Source: Burkholderia cenocepacia (lineage in GTDB: Bacteria; Pseudomonadota; Gammaproteobacteria; Burkholderiales; Burkholderiaceae). From it: 64,000 nucleotides of DNA. The translations under genes and the position numbers were made by a program. The notes under the pieces were generated by a model. The model did no database searches. It had not been told where the DNA came from and saw only the letters and a program-made list of their open reading frames with translations. The stretch covers positions 1 to 64,000 of the forward strand of contig NZ_UAQZ01000004.1 of assembly GCF_900446215.1 (NCBI RefSeq), read 5' to 3'. Below, in pieces: positions 7,794 through 15,590 of this stretch. The stretch's first letter is position 1; the number at the start of each line of letters is the position of its first letter.

Positions 7794-7908
7794 GAAAGCC
7801 GCCGGCATGCGGCGACGGAGGTTCTGCTCCTGCGGGCGAACGACGCGCGCAACGGGCGCGCGTCTCGTCAATTCAGCGGTGCGCTCGGGCAGGACCGGGG
7901 ACGTTCAA

Positions 7909-8238
7909 TCAGTTACCGAAGTAGACCGAGTTCACCGGATTCGGCGCTTCCCGCGTCACGCGACGGCCGGCTTGCGCGGCCCCCGTGGCCACGGCACCGT
8001 AACCGCTCGTGTCGGCTTGCGCGAGCATCGGCTGGTTCGGCTGGATACGCTGCTCGGCGGCCTGAATGTTGCTCGGATATTGCGAATCGCTCGCCAGCGG
8101 CTTGTAGCCGTTCTGCTCGAGTTGCACGAGTTCGGCCTTGACCTGAGCGCGGGTCAACCCCTGCTCGGACTGCGCGAACGATGCAATCGGAGCGGCAAGG
8201 ACGGATGCGGCGATAGCTGCGTAGATGATCGACTTCAT
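7909..8238 (-). CDS. DUF4148 exported small protein
   Basis: A 109-aa product with a Sec signal peptide (MKSIIYAAIAASVLAAPIASFAQ). The DUF4148 core follows: GLTRAQVKAELVQLEQNGYKPLASDSQYPSNIQAAEQRI. This family is abundant and multicopy in Burkholderia; the proteins are periplasmic and of unknown function. GGAGG sits eight bases before the ATG. The end is close to a dedicated minus-strand terminator, so it is a single-gene unit. Confidence 0.88.
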   Translation of the reverse strand: MKSIIYAAIAASVLAAPIASFAQSEQGLTRAQVKAELVQLEQNGYKPLASDSQYPSNIQAAEQRIQPNQPMLAQADTSGYGAVATGAAQAGRRVTREAPNPVNSVYFGN

Positions 8239-8750
8239 GATTTACCTCCGGAATATGTTCTCTTTTGACGTCGCCTCGGCAGGACTGTCTGAAGCGATTG
8301 AATTCAGTGTAGTGCGCGCCATTCCAAGGGGAAACCCTTAGTTTGAATATACAGCGTTGCATTTTTGGAAAAAATCGCACACTGTTTCCAGACAGGGTCG
8401 TTGCAACTTGCTTCATCTACACAACAATCGCTGACGAAAGGCCAACAGCCGGATCACCTGTCCGGAAGGTTGTGTTGTAGAATCGTAAGGTTCTATCCGC
8501 CAGTCGATATTCCATCCACCATGTACGCGCTCACGCCCCTTTCGGTTTCGCCGTCCGGCCCGGCCGGCGTGCGCGCGCGTGCCGGCCAGCCGGCACACCC
8601 CCTCGCTCGACGCACGGCCCAGGCGCCGCTCGCCCCTGCCCGGCGCCTGATCTGACCGCTCGGTCTCCACCCGGAGCCAGGTTAGACAGGCTCCGGGCGA
8701 TCCTCATAGGCACGCCACGCCTGCCCCTGCCGATCATTTGGAGAACTGCC
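8239..8750. other. Intergenic region between DUF4148 gene and rnk
   Basis: 512 bases with no supported gene. It contains divergent upstream sequence for both neighbours and a perfect hairpin near the rnk start at 8670-8697. I see no clear small RNA with a terminator. Confidence 0.5.
8670..8697 (+). promoter_or_regulatory. Stable hairpin in the rnk 5' region
   Basis: CCCGGAGCC and GGCTCCGGG form a perfect 9-bp stem round a 10-base loop, 53 bases before the rnk ATG. No T-run follows, so it is more likely an mRNA leader structure than a terminator. Confidence 0.45.
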
Positions 8751-9149
8751 ATGAAACAACGCCTTTACCAGCTGACCGAACTCGACGTCGCTCGCCTCGA
8801 AAAGCACGCCGAGCACAATCCGCGCTTCCAGACGATGCTCGACACGCTGCTCGAACGCGCCGATATCGTTCAGCCCGACGCCATCAAGGCAAACGTCGTC
8901 ACGATGAACTCGCAGATCACGCTGCTCGACGAAGCGACCCAGGAACAGGCCACCTGGACGATCGTTTATCCGGACGCCGCCAACCTCGAACTCGGCCGCC
9001 TGAACGTCTTCTCGCCCGTCGGCATGGCGCTGCTGGGCACGCAACGCGGCCAGATGGTCAAGGTGATGCAGCCGAGCGGCGCCGAAAAGCTGATGAAGGT
9101 CGCCGCGATCGTGTTCCAGCCGGAAGCCAACGGCGAATACACGCGCTGA
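8751..9149 (+). CDS. rnk: Rnk, regulator of nucleoside diphosphate kinase (GreA/B-like)
   Basis: A 132-aa protein. The first half is a short helical part (LTELDVARLEKHAEHNPRFQTMLDTLLERADIV). The second is the GreA/GreB C-terminal fold (VVTMNSQITLLDEATQEQATWTIVYPDAANLELGRLNVFSPVGMALLGTQRGQMVKV). Rnk binds RNA polymerase near the secondary channel but lacks the long coiled coil that cleaves transcripts; in Pseudomonas and E. coli it influences Ndk levels. GGAG precedes the ATG and a terminator follows, so it is monocistronic. Confidence 0.9.
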   Translation: MKQRLYQLTELDVARLEKHAEHNPRFQTMLDTLLERADIVQPDAIKANVVTMNSQITLLDEATQEQATWTIVYPDAANLELGRLNVFSPVGMALLGTQRGQMVKVMQPSGAEKLMKVAAIVFQPEANGEYTR

Positions 9150-9196
9150 GCCGCCGGTCGACCAGCGCCGCGCGATACGGGCGCAAAACGGAAAAA

Positions 9197-9220
9197 GCGA
9201 GGCACCGGCCTCGCTTTTTT
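9197..9220 (+). terminator. Intrinsic terminator after rnk
   Basis: GCGAGGC-ACCG-GCCTCGC followed by TTTTTT; an A-run on the other side could allow weak reverse function. Confidence 0.88.
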
Positions 9221-9295
9221 GCATTCGGACGATCCGGATTGCCGCCATCGTGTTCAACATGTCAAGTCCTGGAATAGGTTGACAGTATCCAGACG

Positions 9296-10166
9296 CTAGA
9301 ACGCCCGATGCACCGCATCGGGCGTTTTGTATTTCAGCGCAGCATGCGGTCGCTCGTGGTTATAGATGCGGATGGACTGTTCGACCATCTTGGCGGCCTG
9401 CTCGAGGTCAGCGGGACGTTGCAGCAGGAACTCGCCCTTGAGAATGCCGTTGACCCGCTCGGCCAGCGCGTTCTGATAGCAGTCGTAGCCGTCCGTCATC
9501 GAACATCGCAAGCCGTGACGCCGATGGATGTCCTGGTAGTAGGTCGCGCAGTACTGGACCCCGCGATCGGAGTGATGGATCAAGGGCTGGCGGGTCTGGC
9601 GCCTGCGCAACGCCTTCTTCAGCGCCTGACTGACCTGCTCGGTTTGCAGGCTCTCGTGAACGTGATGGCCGACGATCTTGCGCGAGAACGCATCCGTGAC
9701 GAGGCTCAAATACACAAACGGGCCAGCCGTCGGCAGGTACGTGATGTCGGCCACCCATACCTGTTCGGGGCCGGTCGGCACGATTTGATCCGGCCCGGGT
9801 TTCAGCAGATTCGGATGACGCCGGAAGCGATGATGGCTTTGAGTCGTCTTGTGGTACGCCCGGTGCGGCACGACCAGCAGGCGCGCGGCGCGCAGCACGT
9901 CGAACAGCCGATCCCGTCCCAGCTTGATCCCACGCTCCACCAATGCAGGCCCGAGCAAATGATGCAGCTTTCGTGTTCCGAGCCTCGGCTGGCGAAGCCG
10001 GACGTCCCGCACCAGCGTCGCCACGGTCTCAGCTTGCGAGCAACGGCACTGCTCGCTGCGACATCGCTTGTAATACGCTTGGCGGCTGATGCCCATGTAG
10101 CGGCAGGCTCGCTCGACGCTCAGCTTTTCGATCCGCTTTTGCGCGACGACCTGCCCGAAGGCTTTT
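9296..10166 (-). CDS. IS3-family transposase orfB (rve/DDE integrase)
   Basis: This is the catalytic part of the transposase, expressed as an OrfAB fusion. It has a helix-turn-helix-like start (VERACRYMGISRQAYYKR), then the rve core with D (WVADITYLP), D (IHHSDRGVQY) and E (NALAERVNGILKGEFL), ending HERPHAALKYKTPDAVHRAF. It joins orfA by a -1 slip on an AAAAAAG run at about 10160-10166. No internal stop or frame break is seen, so it may be active. Confidence 0.85.
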
Positions 10167-10518
10167 TTACGGTGATCCCGTAGTCCTTGCGCATCACGTC
10201 GAGCACCGCCTCGAATAGCGCCGCTTTCTCCTGCGCCTCTCGCAACTGCGTCTCCAACTCCTTGATGCGCTGCTCGGGTGTGAGCGGCTTTGAGTCTGGC
10301 TTTGGCATGGTGGAACCCGATTGCGCACGGCCGGATGGATCGGCCCAATCCTGCAAGCCGTGCCTGCGTAACCATACCAGCACCGTCGAGCGACCCTGGA
10401 TGCCGTAGCGCCGCTGCGCCTCTTTGTACGTCAGTTCGCCTTTTTCGACCTGCGCCACCACTGACAGCTTAAAAGCCAGGCTGTAATCTCGCTGCGTCCG
10501 CTTGATCCCTTGCTCCAC
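10120..10518 (-). CDS. IS3-family transposase orfA (HTH)
   Basis: 132 aa. The N-terminal helix-turn-helix (YSLAFKLSVVAQVEKGELTYKEAQRRYGIQGRSTVLVWLRRHG) binds the inverted repeats. It is followed by a leucine-zipper-like coil (LTPEQRIKELETQLREAQEKAALFEAVLDVM) for multimerisation. Its 3' end overlaps orfB at the A6G frameshift signal. Confidence 0.85.
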   Translation of the reverse strand: MEQGIKRTQRDYSLAFKLSVVAQVEKGELTYKEAQRRYGIQGRSTVLVWLRRHGLQDWADPSGRAQSGSTMPKPDSKPLTPEQRIKELETQLREAQEKAALFEAVLDVMRKDYGITVKKPSGRSSRKSGSKS

Positions 10519-10577
10519 TTGCCACCTCTTCGTCTCGGCGAAAAAGTGTCAACCTATTTCAGGATGGGTCAACAGAC

Positions 10578-10608
10578 GAAAAAAAGGCGCCCGAAGGCGC
10601 CTTTTTTG
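10578..10608. terminator. Bidirectional terminator at the porin 3' end
   Basis: AAGGCGCC-CGAA-GGCGCCTT with an A-run on one side and a T-run on the other. It lies just downstream of the porin stop and 4 bases beyond the target repeat of the IS3-family element. Confidence 0.85.
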
Positions 10609-10641
10609 ATGCTGCGAAGCGGGTTACCCCGCCCGTCACGC

Positions 10642-11721
10642 TTAGAAGCGGTGACGCAGACCAACCGTTGCTGCGGTTTGGTTGATCGACGAGCTCGGAG
10701 CCGTCGACAGGTCGCCGTTGTAGATCGACGCGCCGCCAGCGTTCTTCGAAGCACGTTGGTACACAGCTTGTGCGTAGACGTCCGTGCGCTTCGACAGTGC
10801 GTAGTCAGCTTGCAGACCGAACTGGTTCCAGTGTGCGCTCGAACCATCAACCTTCGCGTTCGTGTACGTGTAAGCAGCACCCAGGCCGAGAGCCGGCGTC
10901 AGGTTGTACTTTGCGTTGACTTCGTAGTTGTCAGCGCGCAGCGACGGAACGCCTGCAGCGCGGTTGTCGATACGCGATTGCGTCCATGCAGCGCCGACTT
11001 GTGCCGGGCCGAATGCGTAGCCAGCAGCAGCACCGTACGTACGGACACGGCCTTGTGCAGCGATGTTCGTCGCGCCGTTGGCGTTGGTACCGTCACCCAG
11101 GTTTGCTTGCGAGTATGCTGCACCCAGCTTCAGGCCTTGGAACTGGTACGACAGGCCGCCGCTGTATGCACGGTTGTTGCCGAAGTTCTGGTTGTTCGAG
11201 AACGAGTACGTGCCGCCGAATTGCAGGCCAGCGTAGTTAGCGCTCGTGTACTTGATCGAGTTGTTCAGCGCGACATCACCGTTCGTGCTCAGGCGGTCGT
11301 TGTTCAGCGGGTGAGCGAAGTACGTGCCGCCCCACGAACCCGTTGCCGTCAGCGGCGCCAGGTAGTCTTGCGTTGCGTCGTATTGCTTACCCAGCGTGAC
11401 CGTGCCGTACTGGCTCGACAGGCCGACGAATGCTTGACGGTTGAACATGCCACCGTTGTTGCCCAGACGGCCGTTACCGATGTTGAAGCCGCTTTCCAAC
11501 GTGAAGATTGCCTTCAGGCCGCCACCGAGGTCTTCCGAACCACGCAGGCCGAAACGGCTCTGGTCGATACCCGAGCCCATCGACCACAGCGACTTGCTGG
11601 CGACGTTGCTTTGGTAGGTGATGCCTGCGTCCAGCACGCCGTACAGCGTGACGCTGCTTTGCGCGTGAGCGACGGTAGCGAACGATGCTGCAGCTGCTGC
11701 AACGATCAGAGTCTTGTTCAT
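10642..11721 (-). CDS. Major outer-membrane general porin (Omp38/OpcP1-like)
   Basis: A 359-aa trimeric beta-barrel porin of the Gram-negative porin 4 family. It has a signal peptide MNKTLIVAAAAASFATVAHAQ, the conserved first strand SSVTLYGVLDAGITYQS, the DQSRFGLRGSEDLGGGLKAIFTLESGFN block and a C-terminal ...TAATVGLRHRF ending in Phe for Bam-mediated insertion. It allows diffusion of small hydrophilic solutes. Codon use is very biased toward a few codons, which fits a highly expressed gene. It has its own long upstream region and terminator. Confidence 0.92.
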   Translation of the reverse strand: MNKTLIVAAAAASFATVAHAQSSVTLYGVLDAGITYQSNVASKSLWSMGSGIDQSRFGLRGSEDLGGGLKAIFTLESGFNIGNGRLGNNGGMFNRQAFVGLSSQYGTVTLGKQYDATQDYLAPLTATGSWGGTYFAHPLNNDRLSTNGDVALNNSIKYTSANYAGLQFGGTYSFSNNQNFGNNRAYSGGLSYQFQGLKLGAAYSQANLGDGTNANGATNIAAQGRVRTYGAAAGYAFGPAQVGAAWTQSRIDNRAAGVPSLRADNYEVNAKYNLTPALGLGAAYTYTNAKVDGSSAHWNQFGLQADYALSKRTDVYAQAVYQRASKNAGGASIYNGDLSTAPSSSINQTAATVGLRHRF

Positions 11722-12308
11722 TCGTGGAGCTCCCTTCTAAAAAGAGGCAGGTCTCGCGACCTTGTTCATAAACGGTCTGCAACCGCCCGGGAGCGCCATC
11801 GGTACTGCTGGCGGCGCCCGGATAGTTGCCCGTTTGGGAACCGTGAGTTTAGGGGTGTACCCTAGGGGAGCGATCCGCAAATAAAGAAATAAGCTTTTCC
11901 AGAACTAGAAATAATGAAAGTGGGGCCGCGTCATAAGTATTTGTTTTAACGTCTATTTTTGACTTCTTGACGACGGCTTTTTGGAGGCTTTCATCGCATC
12001 ATTCTTTCATGTCATCGTCTTGACGGTTGCATAGAAACAACAAGCGGATTCGGTTCGGCACCCCGAAAACGGTAATTTTTACCCGATTCAATCTCAAATA
12101 TTGGCCATCCCGCATCTAAAACGTCCGCGTCGCCCCCTAAACAGGGAGCGGCGCCTGCGCCACGGCGAGATCCGTCAGCCATCGGAAAGCAAAACAGGCG
12201 GCTCGCCCCCGCCGTGACACGCGGTAACAGCCTTAACCGCCCGCGTAACCCGGCGCGTGGGCCGGCAGGCTAATGTAAGGCGGCCTCGAATACCGAACAG
12301 GAACCGCC
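11722..12308. other. AT-rich regulatory region upstream of the porin
   Basis: 587 bases without a gene. The part from about 11860 to 12120 is distinctly AT-rich (runs such as AAATAAAGAAATAAG and TTTGTTTTAACG). That fits a strong, regulated porin promoter with a long leader. No exact -35/-10 pair is asserted. Confidence 0.5.
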
Positions 12309-12680
12309 ATGAATCGACGCTCGTTGCTGCGCGCCATCGGATTGACTGCCGCCTTCGTCGGCACCGGCTGGCTGCGCGCCGCCTCGGCCCAGCCCGCCCC
12401 GCCCGTGTATCGCCCCTCCGGTCCGAACCGCGTACCGGGCGGGCCGCCCTATGCGGATCGGCCGAGCTTCGCACCGCCGGCGGCACGCCACGATCGTCGC
12501 CCGCCGCCGCCGCGGCCGCACGGCTATATATGGACGGACGGCTACTGGCGCTGGCAGCGCGGTCGCTATATATGGGTGTCCGGTCGCTGGGTCGCACGGC
12601 GCCCCGGGCGCCGCTGGGTGCCCGGCTACTGGCGCCGCCAAGGGCCGGTCTGGGTCTACGTCGACGGTTCGTGGCGGTAA
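12309..12680 (+). CDS. YXWGXW-repeat exported protein
   Basis: A 123-aa protein. A twin-arginine-like signal (MNRRSLLRAIGLTAAFVGTGW) is followed by a Pro-rich stretch, then Trp/Tyr/Gly/Arg repeats: DGYWRWQRGRYIWVSGRW, RRWVPGYWRRQGPVWVYVDGSW. These are YXWGXW-type repeats of surface or periplasmic proteins with no assigned function. The mature part is strongly basic and Trp-rich, which suits binding to envelope polymers (inference). Confidence 0.8.
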   Translation: MNRRSLLRAIGLTAAFVGTGWLRAASAQPAPPVYRPSGPNRVPGGPPYADRPSFAPPAARHDRRPPPPRPHGYIWTDGYWRWQRGRYIWVSGRWVARRPGRRWVPGYWRRQGPVWVYVDGSWR

Positions 12681-12930
12681 GCAGCGGCTCGATACCGGCC
12701 GATGAAGCGCCCGGGCCGGACGGCGCGCGAGAACCGCCGCCGCTCGCGCCACGGAATCAGTCGCCACGGCAAGGGTGCCAAATCAACCTATCGTCGGGCT
12801 ATCCATTCCGACGCCATCCTTCGGATAACGAAGTCACGCGATGGCGATGCGAATGCATCCGCACACGCTTCAACCCGTCGAGCTCGCCTGCCGCGCACCG
12901 CCAGTCAACGAACCGATGCACGCAGCGCAC

Positions 12931-13317
12931 TCAACGCCCGCCGCCTTCCTGCTCGCGCGCCCGACGGCGCGCCGCGCAGATCGCGCGATGATGTTCGTCG
13001 GCCCACCGGATCATCGCCTGCATCGGCGTCAGGAACGAACGCCCGAGGTCAGTCAACGCATATTCGACACGCGGCGGCACTTCGGCGAACAGCGTGCGGC
13101 TGACGAAACCGTCGTGTTCGAGCCGCTTCAGCGTGCGCGACAGCATCTGGTTCGACACATCGCCGATCGTACGGCCGAGTTCGTTGAAGCGCATCGTTCC
13201 GCCCGCCAGCGCCTCGAGTACGAGCAGGCTCCACTGGTCGCCGATGCGGTCGAGCACATCGCGGATCGGGCATGGCTGATCGAGTTCGACGGATTCGTCG
13301 GCGGACGGAAGCGGCAT
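12931..13317 (-). CDS. HxlR-family transcriptional regulator
   Basis: The start is set at ATG 13317 (MPLPSADESVELDQPCPIRDVLDRIG); the longer open frame upstream is noncoding in character. 128 aa with the HxlR winged helix: Cys near the N-terminus (QPCPIRDVLDRIGDQWSLLVLEAL), recognition helix region (TMRFNELGRTIGDVSNQMLSRTLKRLEHDGFVSRTLFAEVPPRVEYALTDLG). HxlR proteins often sense aldehydes or oxidants through that N-terminal Cys. The gene is divergent from the SnoaL-like gene and probably controls it. Confidence 0.88.
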   Translation of the reverse strand: MPLPSADESVELDQPCPIRDVLDRIGDQWSLLVLEALAGGTMRFNELGRTIGDVSNQMLSRTLKRLEHDGFVSRTLFAEVPPRVEYALTDLGRSFLTPMQAMIRWADEHHRAICAARRRAREQEGGGR

Positions 13318-13642
13318 GACGGCATTCTCTTTCAAGGGCGATGCGCGGTCACCGCGGCGTGACCTGTTCACACCGCGATGACTTCTTGTGACGGGTTCGC
13401 GGCAACTGTACCATTCGATCGGCCGACAGCCGCCCGGATTCGCCAGTTCAACGAAGCATGACGATGCCCCGCGGCGTCGCAATACCGGCAGCGGCAACGT
13501 GGTCTCGTCGGCGCGCCGTTGATGCCGATACGGCGTGCACGTCGCGCCCCGCCCGCACCGACCGCCGATCGTCGCGCGCCGCGCAAAGCCGCCGTCTCGC
13601 TCGCGCATCCCTCCACGAACCGTCAGACAAGGAAAACGCTAC
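13318..13642. other. HxlR/SnoaL divergent intergenic region
   Basis: 325 bases containing both promoters by position; apart from high GC I see no clear palindrome or gene. Confidence 0.4.
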
Positions 13643-14122
13643 ATGTCATCGTTCCGCTCCCCCGCTCGCGCCGTTGCCACATTCGTTCTGCTGGCCGCAT
13701 CATCGGCGGCCGCGCTGGCTGCCGGCCCGGCCACGCGCGACCTGGCCGCGGAGGAAGCCAACCGCCAGTTGGTGCTGACGTTCTACGACCGCTTCTTCAA
13801 CCGGCACGAAGCAGTCGAAGCCGCCGCCGTCGTCGCGGACGACTACAAACAGCACAACCCGCACGTGCCGGACGGCAAGCAGCCGTTCGTGTCGTACTTC
13901 GTCGGCGCGTTCCAGAAGAACCCGGCTTCGCGCGCGCGCATCGTCCGCAGCGCGGCCGACGGCGATCTCGTCTACCTGCACGTGCATGCGACCGAGCGGC
14001 CGGGCGATCGCGGCGAAGCGGTGGTCGACATCTTCCGCGTGAAGGACGGCAAGATCGTCGAACACTGGGACGTGATCCAGCCGGTACCCGAAACGTCCGC
14101 GAACCGGAACACGATGTTCTGA
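13643..14122 (+). CDS. Exported SnoaL-like (NTF2-fold) protein
   Basis: The start is ATG 13643, after AAGGAAAAC. 159 aa: a Sec signal peptide (MSSFRSPARAVATFVLLAASSAAALAAG), then a SnoaL-like domain (NRQLVLTFYDRFFNRHEAVEAAAVVADDYKQHNPHVPDGKQPFVSYF ... DIFRVKDGKIVEHWDVIQPVPE). The DYKQHNP and EHWDVIQP blocks are hallmarks of the polyketide-cyclase-like group in which His/Asp line a small cavity. The activity is not predictable. It is divergent from HxlR. Confidence 0.82.
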   Translation: MSSFRSPARAVATFVLLAASSAAALAAGPATRDLAAEEANRQLVLTFYDRFFNRHEAVEAAAVVADDYKQHNPHVPDGKQPFVSYFVGAFQKNPASRARIVRSAADGDLVYLHVHATERPGDRGEAVVDIFRVKDGKIVEHWDVIQPVPETSANRNTMF

Positions 14123-14358
14123 TTGTCCTGATGCACGAGGCCGGCGCGCGGCACGCCGCGACCGGCACCGCATCGCGCTCACCGGAGCGTCGGCCGGCCG
14201 CCGGGCAAGCGCGGATGCCCCGCGGCGGCGAACTCCCCTACAATCGTGCTTCGCCGCCGCGCCGGCCTCCGTCTCGCATGATCGCAATGCCGGCCACCGT
14301 GCCGCCGCACGCGACGCACGGCCTGCACGCGCGGCCGTTCGCGAAGACGGTGTCAACG

Positions 14359-15174
14359 ATGAGCCCCGCCCATATTTCCCTGAGCAACGCCGGCGACCTG
14401 GTCGCCAGCCTCGGCAGTCCGCAGTTTCCCGCCCGGCTCTGGGCGTGGCTGCGCGAAACCGTCGACCCGCAGTCCCATTACAGCGTCGCGACGCGTTACC
14501 GTCGCGACGCGCCGTCGCACTCGGTCGACAGCGTCGACGTGCTGTTCTTCGCCGGCGGCGACGATCCGGACGGCACGCGCCACGCGCTCGATCTGTATAC
14601 ACAGGGCGACTGGCGCTCCGACACGCTGCTTCCGCACATCGAGCGCGCGACCGATTCGCAGCTCGTGTTCTCGTGCAACGAGGAAATCGACACGGCGACC
14701 GAGTACGGCCGCCAGTTCGCGCTCGGCGAGCTCGGCGAAGACTGCACGCTGCTCGGCAGCGAACGCGACTACGTCTATGCGTTCTCGCTGTTCCGCCGGC
14801 GCGGCCAGCCGTCCTATACGCTGGCCGAACTGGCACTGCTGCGTCAGCTCGGCGATTTCGTGCTGCCGCTGCTGATCCAGCATGCGCGGCTCGCCCGCCT
14901 GACACCGCGCTCGGACGACGGCGCGCTGCTGCAGCGCTTCGAACAGCGCCTGGCGCGCAGCGGCGCGACGCTGTCGCAGCGCGAACGGCTCGTGTGCCGC
15001 GCGGTGCTGCAGGGCCAGCCTGTTCCGCGGATCGCCGACACGCTCGCGCTCAAGCCGAGCAGCGTACGCACCTATCTCGGCCGTGCGCTCGCGAAACTCG
15101 GCGTCGCGAACCGGGCCGGGCTCTTCGCGTGGTGCGTCGAGGAAGAAGCAACGCCGGAAGACCGCGGCAACTAG
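14359..15174 (+). CDS. LuxR-type transcriptional regulator
   Basis: The start is ATG 14359 (MSPAHISLSNAGDL); an in-frame ATG at 14278 is possible. 271 aa. The N-terminal about 200 residues are an unassigned sensor region. The last 65 form a LuxR/FixJ helix-turn-helix (LSQRERLVCRAVLQGQPVPRIADTLALKPSSVRTYLGRALAKLGVANRAGLFAWC). There is no receiver-domain Asp, and no luxI-like synthase nearby, so quorum sensing is not indicated. Targets are unknown; the amidohydrolase gene downstream is on the same strand after a 416-base gap. Confidence 0.85.
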   Translation: MSPAHISLSNAGDLVASLGSPQFPARLWAWLRETVDPQSHYSVATRYRRDAPSHSVDSVDVLFFAGGDDPDGTRHALDLYTQGDWRSDTLLPHIERATDSQLVFSCNEEIDTATEYGRQFALGELGEDCTLLGSERDYVYAFSLFRRRGQPSYTLAELALLRQLGDFVLPLLIQHARLARLTPRSDDGALLQRFEQRLARSGATLSQRERLVCRAVLQGQPVPRIADTLALKPSSVRTYLGRALAKLGVANRAGLFAWCVEEEATPEDRGN

Positions 15175-15590
15175 CCGCCACCACTGCGTCGTGACTTCCA
15201 CCGTCCGTCCTCCTTTGTCGCGCGTTGTCCTCAAAACGATGACAGACAGCCGCCGCTCCCGCTCCTAGTATCTGTCTCCACCGACGACAGGAACGCGTCG
15301 GATGCCACGGAGACACGCAATGCCGAATACCGGAGGGACGCCGGCCCGCGCGGCCGCGTGCACGTCGACCGCCGCTGTACCGATACGCGCTCGTCGACGA
15401 ACCCGGCATGACGCTCCGGTAGCCGTGGTCGGCCTTCATCCCCGCGCAGCCCCACCTCTGCCGCGCGGCGCCGGGACATAACGCTCCGCATCCCATTCCA
15501 ACCCGACCGGGTTCATGCGACCGGACGAGCCACACGGCCCGCCCGTCGGACGCGTGCGCCCGTCGACACGCCCCCATCCGGAGGAGACAC
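15175..15590. other. Intergenic region before the amidohydrolase
   Basis: 416 bases; I see no gene. A loose inverted repeat (ACAGACAG ... CTGTCTC, 15242-15280) could be a regulator site. The ribosome site GGAGGAG lies at its right end. Confidence 0.4.

Larger units (their letters stand above)
9260..10571 (-). mobile_element. IS3-family insertion sequence
   Basis: A 1312-bp element. Its ends are 25-bp imperfect inverted repeats sharing TCCTG and AATAGGTTGACA, beginning TGTCAAG on the left and TGACCCA on the right in complement. It is flanked by the 3-bp direct repeat ACA (9257-9259 and 10572-10574). It carries overlapping orfA and orfB on the minus strand. It has landed between the rnk terminator and the terminator of the porin gene without breaking either. 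Confidence 0.9.

Noticed and set aside
14359..15174. LuxR protein as a quorum-sensing receptor
   Set aside because: The N-terminal part does not show the autoinducer-binding pattern and no LuxI-like gene is nearby.
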